Below are positions 1 through 6,846 of a stretch of DNA of 64,000 nt, one piece after another. This DNA comes from Castellaniella sp. GTDB taxonomy: Bacteria > Pseudomonadota > Gammaproteobacteria > Burkholderiales > Burkholderiaceae_B. The translations under genes and the position numbers were made by a program. Position 1 is the stretch's first letter. Every line of letters starts with the position of its first letter. Where the stretch lies: contig NZ_SCQN01000042.1 in NCBI RefSeq assembly GCF_004321985.1, forward strand, positions 1 through 64,000, written 5' to 3'. The notes under the pieces were generated by a model that was not told the DNA's origin, ran no database searches, and saw only the letters and a list, made by a program, of their open reading frames with translations.

Positions 1-503
1 AGGTGCGCGGCGCGAGCAAAATGATCGAGCTCATGCTGCAGGCAGCAGGCGGCGCCATTGCGTCGTTCCCATCCAACGAATCGTATAACGCCATGCAATC
101 GGGCGTGGTCGACGCCATCTGGACGTCGAGCGCGTCGCTCATGAGCTTCCGCATGAACGAGGTCGCCAAGTTCATCACGACGGCACAGGACCACAGCTTC
201 TGGTACATGTTCGAACCGTTGCTGATGTCGAAAGCCACCTACGACAAGCTCACGCCGGACCAGCAAAAGATCGTGATGGATGTGGGCCATTCGCTGGAAA
301 AATTCTCGCTGGAAGCCTGCAAGGCAGACGACAACAAGGTAGCGGACCTCTACGCCAAGTCCGGCGACAAGGTCTCGACCATGACAGCCCAGCAGTTCGA
401 CATGTGGAAGGACATCGCGCGCAAGAGCGCCTACAAGTACTTCGCCGACCACGTGAAGGACGGAGCAAAGCTGATTCAGATGACTGAAGCCGTACCGGAC
501 TAA
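1..503 (+). CDS. dctP: TRAP transporter substrate-binding protein, C-terminal part (5' end outside window)
   Basis: The reading frame is open from the window edge, so the signal peptide and N-terminal lobe are missing. The visible 166 or so residues match the C-terminal lobe of DctP-family solute receptors: a segment SFPSNESYNAMQSGVVDAIW corresponds to the conserved 'selects by G-V-V-D' region, followed by a helical tail. The protein binds a carboxylate-type ligand in the periplasm and hands it to the DctQM membrane proteins encoded just downstream. The family assignment rests on this segment and on the adjacent dctQM genes; the ligand cannot be told from sequence. Confidence 0.85.
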   Translation, partial: VRGASKMIELMLQAAGGAIASFPSNESYNAMQSGVVDAIWTSSASLMSFRMNEVAKFITTAQDHSFWYMFEPLLMSKATYDKLTPDQQKIVMDVGHSLEKFSLEACKADDNKVADLYAKSGDKVSTMTAQQFDMWKDIARKSAYKYFADHVKDGAKLIQMTEAVPD

Positions 504-516
504 GGTCGTGGCACTA

Positions 517-544
517 CCGCCGGCGTGCTCGTTGCCGCCGGCGG
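517..544 (+). promoter_or_regulatory. Intra-operonic stem-loop between dctP and dctQ
   Basis: Perfect 9-bp arms CCGCCGGCG (517-525) and CGCCGGCGG (536-544) enclose a 10-nt loop, just after the dctP stop and before the dctQ ribosome-binding site. No U-tract follows. It may be a leaky terminator or an mRNA-stabilising 3' structure that keeps receptor mRNA above permease mRNA. The structure is read directly; the role is inferred. Confidence 0.5.
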
Positions 545-578
545 CACTCAGATACCGTATACGCTTCAGGAGCGAGTA

Positions 579-1103
579 ATGACAGGAAGGTTGCGTCAGA
601 GCACCGGCCGTGCCATGGCTGTATTTAGTCGTATTTGCGGCTACGTCACCGGCAGTTTGATCGTCTTATCAGCGGCACTCATTACCTACGAGGTCATCTG
701 GCGCTACTTCCTGACTGATCCGCACACTTGGTCGCTCGAACTCAATGTCTTTCTGCTGATCGGCGCCACTTTCCTGGCGTCTTCGTTTACCCAGCTTGAA
801 CGCGCCCATGTGGGGACGGAAGTGCTGGACCTGATTCTGCCCAAGCGCTGGATTCCCTGGCGCATCCTCTTCGGCGACATCCTGTCGTGCGCCGTCTGTC
901 TGTTCATCGCCGTGAGCGTGTCGCTCTATGGCCATCAGGCCTGGAGCGAAGGCTGGACCACGGACTCCACCTGGGGTCCCTCGCTGTGGATCCCCTTTGC
1001 ACTGATTGCGGCCGGCATGTGGCTCACCGTGCTGCAGTTCCTGGTTCAAATCGTTGACGCGTTCATCCGCCTCCACAACCCCACTGCGGAGAAGCAGTCA
1101 TGA
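579..1103 (+). CDS. dctQ: TRAP transporter small permease subunit
   Basis: A 174-residue membrane protein with four hydrophobic segments, the size and layout of DctQ. The small permease pairs with the 12-helix DctM subunit and contacts the DctP receptor; transport is driven by a sodium gradient rather than ATP. The ATG at 579 is preferred to an upstream GTG at 525 because AGGAGCG lies about 8 nt before it. Its stop overlaps the dctM start by 4 nt (ATGA), so the two are translationally coupled. The motif with a Trp-Ser-Leu-Glu cluster after the second helix is typical of the family. Confidence 0.9.
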   Translation: MTGRLRQSTGRAMAVFSRICGYVTGSLIVLSAALITYEVIWRYFLTDPHTWSLELNVFLLIGATFLASSFTQLERAHVGTEVLDLILPKRWIPWRILFGDILSCAVCLFIAVSVSLYGHQAWSEGWTTDSTWGPSLWIPFALIAAGMWLTVLQFLVQIVDAFIRLHNPTAEKQS

Positions 1104-2428
1104 GCGAATACTTCTCGGGCATGCTCTTCGTCTCAGGCACGCTGGTCCTGTTGTTATCCGGCATGTCCGTCGCGTTCGCGCTGGGGGCCATCTCACTGCT
1201 GTTCATGCTTCTGGTCATGCCACCGGCCATGATCGCGACTCTGCCGGAAACGCTCTACGGCGGCATGGACAACTTCACTCTGCTTGCAATCCCGCTCTTC
1301 ATCCTCATGGGGGAAGCCATCGGCCGTACCCGCGCATCCGTGGATCTCTACGAATCCGCGTACCGGTGGCTCAGCCGGCTGCCAGGAGGCCTGGGGATCG
1401 CCAATGTCATCGGCTGCGCAATCTTTGCCGGCATGTGCGGGTCCAGCACCGCCACAGCAGCTGCCATGGGATCCATGGGTATCCCCGAAATGCGCAAGCG
1501 CGGCTACTCTGGCGGCCTATCAGGCGGCCTCATCGCCGCAGGCGGTACGCTGGGCATCCTGATCCCGCCATCGATCACGTTCATCCTGTATGGCATCGTG
1601 GCCGAGCAGTCGATCGGCAAGCTGTTCATCGCCGGCGTCATTCCCGGAATCCTGCTGGCCGCTTTTTTTGCGGTCTGGGTCGGCTACAAGTCTCATTACG
1701 ACGAAAAGCGCAAACGCGCCGCAGTCTCTACCACCCCCGAGCCCATCGTCTACGAGTCCTTCACCTGGAAGGAGCGGATGGAGACGCTGCCGCGTCTGGT
1801 CCCATTCGTCATCATCATCTTCGTCATCATGGTGGCGCTCTACGGCGGCTTTGCAACGCCCTCGGAGGTTGCCGGGGTGGGCGCATTCATCACGCTCATC
1901 ATGGTGATGGTGATCTACCGCTGCTACCGCTGGAAGGACCTGGGTCCGATCCTGCTCAACACGACCAAAGAGTCATGCATGCTCATGATGATCGTGGCCA
2001 TGTCGTTCCTGTACTCCAACGTGATGAGCTATCTGCATGTCACGCAGAGCACCACCCAGTGGCTGGTTGCGCTCCACATGTCGCACTGGGAGCTGCTGTT
2101 CTGGATCGACATGCTCATCCTGGTGCTGGGGTTCTTCCTGCCGCCGGTTGCGATCATCCTGTTCATCACGCCCGCGCTCATACCGGTCCTGCAGGCCAAC
2201 GGCTTCGACCTCATCTGGTTTGGGGTGCAGATGACAATCTTGATGGAGGCAGGACTGATCCACCCTCCTGTCGGAATGAACCTGTTCGTGATTTTGGGTA
2301 TCGCCCCCGACATCTCCCTCAAGGAACTGCTGTGGGGTGTGACGCCATTCATCGTACTGATCGGGCTCTTCCTGGTTTTGATTGCAGCGTTCCCCCAGAT
2401 CGTGTTGTGGCTGCCTGGCCTCATGTAG
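1100..2428 (+). CDS. dctM: TRAP transporter large permease subunit
   Basis: 442 residues, normal for DctM (about 430), strongly hydrophobic throughout. Typical family features are visible: a GSSTATAAAMGSMGIPEM-like segment around residue 115 and a repeat of the fold ending in a helix with GLIHPPVGMNLFV near residue 390. This is the transport channel of the tripartite carboxylate carrier. It is the last gene of the dctPQM operon and is followed at once by a strong stem-loop. No dctS/dctR sensor pair is nearby. Confidence 0.93.
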   Translation: MSEYFSGMLFVSGTLVLLLSGMSVAFALGAISLLFMLLVMPPAMIATLPETLYGGMDNFTLLAIPLFILMGEAIGRTRASVDLYESAYRWLSRLPGGLGIANVIGCAIFAGMCGSSTATAAAMGSMGIPEMRKRGYSGGLSGGLIAAGGTLGILIPPSITFILYGIVAEQSIGKLFIAGVIPGILLAAFFAVWVGYKSHYDEKRKRAAVSTTPEPIVYESFTWKERMETLPRLVPFVIIIFVIMVALYGGFATPSEVAGVGAFITLIMVMVIYRCYRWKDLGPILLNTTKESCMLMMIVAMSFLYSNVMSYLHVTQSTTQWLVALHMSHWELLFWIDMLILVLGFFLPPVAIILFITPALIPVLQANGFDLIWFGVQMTILMEAGLIHPPVGMNLFVILGIAPDISLKELLWGVTPFIVLIGLFLVLIAAFPQIVLWLPGLM

Positions 2429-2435
2429 CATCGGA

Positions 2436-2461
2436 GCCGCCGGTGACCCGGGACCGGCGGC
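2436..2461. terminator. Stem-loop between convergent dctM and yigZ
   Basis: Perfect 9-bp arms GCCGCCGGT (2436-2444) and ACCGGCGGC (2453-2461) with an 8-nt loop. It fills the 35-nt gap between the dctM stop and the yigZ stop, the expected place for a bidirectional terminator. There is no long T-tract on either strand. Confidence 0.7.
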
Positions 2462-2463
2462 CC

Positions 2464-3060
2464 TCACTCAATCGTGTCTGCAATCCAGGCGATCTGGCCG
2501 TGGCTGATCTCGCCCAGCCTCGCAACCAGTGCAGCGGCGGCGTTCTCGGCCAGCGCAAACACGAACGCCACCCGCTCGCCATGCTGCACCTGCTGCAACA
2601 GTCCTCCAGAGGCATCGATCTCACGCCGGACCACGCCCTCAAGCGCATATGAAGCCACGCAGCAAAGGGTCTTCATGCGGACCAGAGGAACCTTGGCGAC
2701 GTCCTTGAGAGCCTGCGCGACGCAATCGGTGTATGCACGGACCAGACCGCCCGCACCCAGCTTGATGCCGCCAAAATAGCGCACCACGGTTGCGAGGACT
2801 CCTTCCAGGTCCTGATGGCGTAGGACTTCCAGCATGGGGCGCCCGGCGGTACCGGAAGGTTCACCATCGTCAACAGCCGCCGACTGCCCGCCTGCAAGCA
2901 GTGCCCAGCACACATGGTTCGCTGCGGGATGCGCCGCACGCAGCGACGCCACGACCGCCCGCGCCGCAGCGCGATCTGCGATCGGTTGAACACAGCCCAG
3001 GAAGCGGCTCTTCCGGATGACCAGTTCACTGTGAACGACGGACGTGATGCTCTGTGCCAC
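2464..3060 (-). CDS. yigZ: YigZ/IMPACT family protein
   Basis: 198 residues with the IMPACT N-terminal fold: KSRFLG near residue 20, then DDGEPSGTAGRPML around residues 65-77, and VVRYFGGIKLGAGGLVRAY near residues 92-110, all hallmark motifs of the E. coli YigZ / human IMPACT family. A second small ferredoxin-like domain occupies the C-terminus. The molecular role in bacteria is not settled; links to translation have been proposed. The start appears to be GTG at 3060. It is a single-gene unit convergent with dctM. Confidence 0.85.
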   Translation of the reverse strand: MAQSITSVVHSELVIRKSRFLGCVQPIADRAAARAVVASLRAAHPAANHVCWALLAGGQSAAVDDGEPSGTAGRPMLEVLRHQDLEGVLATVVRYFGGIKLGAGGLVRAYTDCVAQALKDVAKVPLVRMKTLCCVASYALEGVVRREIDASGGLLQQVQHGERVAFVFALAENAAAALVARLGEISHGQIAWIADTIE

Positions 3061-3269
3061 GGGAGTGTCGGCCGAAAGCCTTTATTGTAGGCAAGCTCAC
3101 CACCGAACCGGGCGAGCCGAACGGCCTGCGGGTAAAAATACCGCCTGGCAGACCCACATCCGGCCCATTCGATTGGAGCAGCCGCTCTTCAAGGGATACT
3201 ATGTCGGGACGGCGAACACTGCGAATCCGGTGCCATGGATCTGTTCGCTGCGATCCGGAGGGAGCACCC

Positions 3270-3407
3270 ATGAAAACCCTGCACATACATACAGCCGGCA
3301 ACGCAGCCGGGATGCTGCAGTACTGCATCCAGAACAAATACCTAGGTGGCACCAACGCCACGAGCGTCAAGGCCCAGCTGCTGGGGAACACCTCATCGCT
3401 CTTTTGA
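3270..3407 (+). pseudogene. DUF2501-like fragment (YjjA family remnant)
   Basis: A 45-residue reading frame beginning at ATG 3270 contains AGNAAGMLQYCIQNKYLGG followed by TNATSVKAQLLG. From memory this is the conserved core of DUF2501 proteins such as E. coli YjjA, small secreted proteins where a Gly-rich N-terminal half and signal peptide precede this motif and a Lys/Cys-containing tail follows. Here both are missing: the frame stops at 3405-3407 and I find no continuation in the other frames. It is most simply a decayed gene. The remaining part of the 3061-3440 gap holds nothing recognisable. Confidence 0.45.
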
Positions 3408-3440
3408 CGAACAGCTATTTTCACCCAGAGACACCCACTC

Positions 3441-3980
3441 ATGGCCCTGCGCGCCACGATATACAAGGCCGACCTGAATATTGCCGACAACGACCGAGGC
3501 TACTACGGCAGCCACAGCCTGACGGTGGCCCGGCACCCATCGGAAACCGACGAGCGCATGATGGTGCGCCTGCTCGCCTATGCCCTGTTCGCGGATTCGG
3601 ACGACTCACTCGAATTCACGCGCGGGATATCTGCGACGGAAGAACCCGATCTATGGCGCAAGGACCTGACCGGCGCGATCACGCAATGGATAGAAGCTGG
3701 TCTGCCGGAGGAGCGGCGCCTGCTGAAAGCCTGCGGCAAATCGGAGGAGGTGATCGTGATCGCCTACGGCCGTAACACCGGGATCTGGTGGCAAGGCGTG
3801 CGCGACGGGCTCGAACGAGCCGACAATCTGCACGTATACGCGCTGGCGGCGACAGAAACGGCAGTGCTGGCCGGCCTCGCAGCAAGGAAGATGACGCTGA
3901 ACATCAACGTCTCCGATGCAGCTGCCTGGGTATCGGACGAGGCGGGCGAGGCCACCCTACAGGTGCAAAAGCTTCGCTGA
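3441..3980 (+). CDS. yaeQ: YaeQ family protein
   Basis: 179 residues, the usual YaeQ length (about 180). The N-terminus MALRATIYKADLNIAD, the DERMMVRLLAYALFA segment near residue 40 and EPDLWRKDLTG around residue 70 are characteristic. YaeQ has a PD-(D/E)XK nuclease-like fold; it suppresses loss of RfaH in E. coli when overexpressed, but its activity is not established. It stands alone between the DUF2501 remnant and fadL, with a modest stem-loop after the stop. Confidence 0.88.
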   Translation: MALRATIYKADLNIADNDRGYYGSHSLTVARHPSETDERMMVRLLAYALFADSDDSLEFTRGISATEEPDLWRKDLTGAITQWIEAGLPEERRLLKACGKSEEVIVIAYGRNTGIWWQGVRDGLERADNLHVYALAATETAVLAGLAARKMTLNINVSDAAAWVSDEAGEATLQVQKLR

Positions 3981-3995
3981 TCGCATCCACGGCAC

Positions 3996-4018
3996 GCGCC
4001 CGTCTGCCGCGCGGGCGC
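3996..4018. terminator. Possible terminator after yaeQ
   Basis: Arms GCGCCCG (3996-4002) and CGGGCGC (4012-4018) with a 9-nt loop, 16 nt after the yaeQ stop. There is no T-tract, so the call rests on position and arm complementarity. Confidence 0.4.
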
Positions 4019-4163
4019 CACACCCACACTACCATTGTGAAGTCACATTCGCAACACTTCGAGCGACTTGCTTGCATGTAGCGCCTGTGCCCTTTATTGT
4101 TCAAAGGAACAAGACAAAATGAGTTGGAGCATATCTGGCTGGGACAACTCTCGTGGGGGCTTT

Positions 4164-5468
4164 ATGCAAACGACTGACTCTCAGGCACAGGGCGGCACTC
4201 GGGCGGGAAATCTGCTCGCATGGCGTATCGCGGCCTCGATCACTCTCGGCGCAATGGCGGGCTATGCCCACGCCTCTGCGTTCCAGCTTGCCGAACAGAA
4301 CGCAAGCGGCCTGGCGAACAGCTACGCGGGGTCGGCGGCCATCGCCGAAGACGCCAGCACCATATTTTCCAATCCGGCGGGGATGACCCGGTTGCCGGGG
4401 TTCAACGCGTCCGCCGGCGTCACCGCTATTTCGACCACGTTCAAATTCGCCGACGGCGGCAGCTCCGGCCCAGGCGGCCTGCCACTGGGTTCCCATACAG
4501 GCGGGAACGCGGGTTCGGTCAACGCAGTCCCGAACGCCTACTTCTCCTGGCAGATCAGCCCAGAATGGTTCATCGGCTTGGGCGCCAGCAGCCCATTCGG
4601 CCTGTCGACCAAATACGACCAAAACTGGATTGGCCGCTACCAATCGACCGAATTCAGCATCCAGACAATCAACATCAACCCATCAGTCGCCTACAAGGTG
4701 AATGACCGGCTGTCGATTGGCGCCGGCCTCAACTGGCAACAGTTGGACGCGACCTACCAGCGCAAGATACCCGCAGTGGTGATGCCGGCCGACATGAATG
4801 CCAAGGCCAAACTGAGCGGAGACGCCTGGGGTTGGAACCTGGGGCTCCTCTATCAGCTCACCCACGATACGCGCATCGGCGCATCGTACCGCTCGGCCAT
4901 GCACTTCAGCAGCTCTGGTACGACCACCCTCGGGGATATTCCGGGACCGCTGACCGGCAGGCTGCCTTCCAGCGTCGACAACAGCTCCAGCTTCACCTTG
5001 CCCGACACGGCAACCCTCAGCATCGTTCATGACCTCAACAGCAAATGGCAGCTGCTGGGCGACGTGTCATGGACCGGGTGGAGTCATCTGCCTTCTCTGG
5101 ACATCAACAACGGGGCGCTGGGCCAGGATCACCTGACACTCAACTTCCGCGACAGCTGGCGCGTCGCGATGGGGGTCAACTACCAATACAGCCCAGGCTG
5201 GAAGTTCAAGGCGGGGATGAGCTACGACCAGTCCCCCATCCCCAGCGACGCCGTACGCCCCACATCCCTGCCGGACAATGACCGGATCTCGGGTTCCATC
5301 GGCGCCCAATACCGATTCAGCACCCGGACGACGGTTGACGTGGGCTATTCCCACCTGTTCTTCCATCCCTCGATCAATAACAGCACGGACCCGAAAAAAG
5401 GCACGGTGATCGGCAACTGGCAAACCAGCGCAGACCTGCTGGGTGTACAGATTTCGTACCGTTACTAG
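4164..5468 (+). CDS. fadL: FadL-type outer membrane transport protein
   Basis: About 434 residues. A signal peptide with hydrophobic core precedes AHA and the mature start SAFQLAEQNASGLANSYAGS, the classic FadL N-terminal 'hatch' motif with the NPAGM(T) segment following (SNPAGMTRLPGF). The rest is amphipathic beta-strand pattern ending in an aromatic-rich strand (VQISYRY), as in a 14-stranded barrel. Members move long-chain fatty acids or other hydrophobic compounds across the outer membrane. The ATG at 4164 is chosen for signal-peptide length; ATG 4119, with AAAGGA 10 nt upstream, is a real alternative that adds 15 residues. The next gene on the strand is rpfF, a fatty-acid-signal synthase. 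Confidence 0.9.
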   Translation: MQTTDSQAQGGTRAGNLLAWRIAASITLGAMAGYAHASAFQLAEQNASGLANSYAGSAAIAEDASTIFSNPAGMTRLPGFNASAGVTAISTTFKFADGGSSGPGGLPLGSHTGGNAGSVNAVPNAYFSWQISPEWFIGLGASSPFGLSTKYDQNWIGRYQSTEFSIQTININPSVAYKVNDRLSIGAGLNWQQLDATYQRKIPAVVMPADMNAKAKLSGDAWGWNLGLLYQLTHDTRIGASYRSAMHFSSSGTTTLGDIPGPLTGRLPSSVDNSSSFTLPDTATLSIVHDLNSKWQLLGDVSWTGWSHLPSLDINNGALGQDHLTLNFRDSWRVAMGVNYQYSPGWKFKAGMSYDQSPIPSDAVRPTSLPDNDRISGSIGAQYRFSTRTTVDVGYSHLFFHPSINNSTDPKKGTVIGNWQTSADLLGVQISYRY

Positions 5469-5876
5469 GATGGCCGGACAGATGGCTCGGGTCTGGCTTC
5501 GGCTTCGGTATCGTCGCCTCCAGCCTCAACACTCGGGGCGGTTTGACTTGACTCCTCGGGCCGCTGCGGGCAGACTCAAGCCCGGGGCAAACCCGGGGGG
5601 GAGCCTGCGATCCAGCAGAGCCGTTTCGATGCGAATGAGTACAACCGGGTATCAGGAAGCAAACAGTCATTCAGGCCAAAATGAACAACCAGTCGAACGT
5701 TAGAAAGTTGGCGAACCAGTTGGCGGATGATCTTGCTTCCGATCCTCCGTGGCAAAGGTAAGGCCGCCGCCTGAAAGCGGCACCGATGGTTCAATGATCA
5801 CAGCTGGTGTCCAGGGTATCCAACCCATCACATCTGTGGCGCCAACCCAGCATGTAGCCTTTCGTCGAACTGAGCA
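5469..5876. other. 408-bp intergenic region upstream of rpfF, no gene seen
   Basis: No reading frame with recognisable product or convincing ribosome-binding site lies here. The only structure I see is a small hairpin, CCCGGG (5581-5586) and CCCGGG (5592-5597), about 115 nt after fadL, which could end fadL transcription. The second half must carry the rpfF promoter, but no clear sigma-70 box pair stands out. Confidence 0.4.
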
Positions 5877-6749
5877 ATGAACTTAGCAGACCATCCACGT
5901 TGTCGACTCTTTATCGAAGCCGAAGGCTTGACGCAGATCACGCCCTACTACGAGGAAGAGCGCAACGTCATGTGGATGATGCTGCATGCTGCGCCACGCC
6001 CCTGCTTCAATCCCGAGCTTCTACAGGACATCTCCCAACTCAGCCGCGCTGCCCGGAAATCGGGTCTGCCCATCGACTTCTGGGTCACGGGCTCCACCGT
6101 CCCCCAGGTGTTCAACGTCGGCGGTGACCTGAGTCTGTTCGTCTCGCACATACGCGCTGGCGAGCAAGACCTTTTGCTGTCCTATGCGCGCGCATGCGTC
6201 GACGCCATATACGAGGCCATGACAGGCTTCGGGACGGGGGCTATTTCGATCGCGATGGTCGAGGGCACGGCCCTGGGTGGGGGATTCGAAGCAGCGCTCG
6301 CCCACCATTACATCCTCGCCCAGAAAAGCGTGAGAATGGGTTTTCCCGAAATCGCCTTCAACCTATTTCCAGGAATGGGAGCTTACTCGCTGGTGGCCCG
6401 CAAGTCGCACATGCGCTTGGCAGAGGAACTGATAAGTTCCGGAGAATCCCATACCGCCGAATGGTATCTGGACAAGGGTCTCGTAGACAAAGTCTTCGAC
6501 CAGAACGACGGTTTCATGGCCGCCCGCACGTTCATCGACGTGATGCGGCCCAAACTGAACGGTATCCGTGGCATGCTTCGAGCCCGGCAGCGGGTCCTGC
6601 CGATCGACCGGGCAGAACTGATGGAAATCACCGAAGACTGGGCGAAATCGGCCTTCCTGCTCGAGGAAAAGGACCTGATGTACATGGAGCGGCTGATCAT
6701 GCTGCAGAACCGCCACACAAGCAAACTGCAAAGCGTGGCCTGGAACTAG
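5877..6749 (+). CDS. rpfF: DSF-family quorum-signal synthase RpfF (crotonase fold)
   Basis: 290 residues of the enoyl-CoA hydratase/isomerase superfamily, matching RpfF closely in motifs: VMWMMLHAAPRPCFNPEL near residue 31, GGDLSLF near 82, TALGGGFEAAL with Glu138, and MGFPEIAFNLFPGMGAYS with Glu158. Those two glutamates correspond to the catalytic pair of Xanthomonas and Burkholderia RpfF. The enzyme makes cis-2-unsaturated fatty acids (DSF, BDSF) from acyl-ACP by dehydration and thioester cleavage. It is convergent with rpfR, the pairing known from Burkholderia. The start has a weak ribosome-binding site; exact chain length of the product cannot be predicted. Confidence 0.9.
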   Translation: MNLADHPRCRLFIEAEGLTQITPYYEEERNVMWMMLHAAPRPCFNPELLQDISQLSRAARKSGLPIDFWVTGSTVPQVFNVGGDLSLFVSHIRAGEQDLLLSYARACVDAIYEAMTGFGTGAISIAMVEGTALGGGFEAALAHHYILAQKSVRMGFPEIAFNLFPGMGAYSLVARKSHMRLAEELISSGESHTAEWYLDKGLVDKVFDQNDGFMAARTFIDVMRPKLNGIRGMLRARQRVLPIDRAELMEITEDWAKSAFLLEEKDLMYMERLIMLQNRHTSKLQSVAWN

Positions 6750-6783
6750 GCCTGGACGACGCGATTAGATGCCCTTTAACGCA

Positions 6784-6807
6784 TTGCCGGCACACAAGTG
6801 CCGGCAA
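6784..6807. terminator. Bidirectional terminator between rpfF and rpfR
   Basis: Perfect 9-bp arms TTGCCGGCA (6784-6792) and TGCCGGCAA (6799-6807) with a 6-nt loop. It lies between the two convergent stops and would serve both genes. Confidence 0.8.
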
Positions 6808-6846
6808 GAACTGCGCAATTGGGGAGCGGCAGATCGCCGCCCCACG

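Noticed and set aside
1006-2652. 548-residue open frame overlapping dctM in another frame
   Set aside because: Shadow of dctM: Arg/His/Pro-rich translation, no domain, and the dctM frame is unmistakable.
5443-5703. 86-residue open frame after fadL
   Set aside because: No ribosome-binding site, overlaps fadL, composition unlike neighbouring proteins, no recognisable motif.
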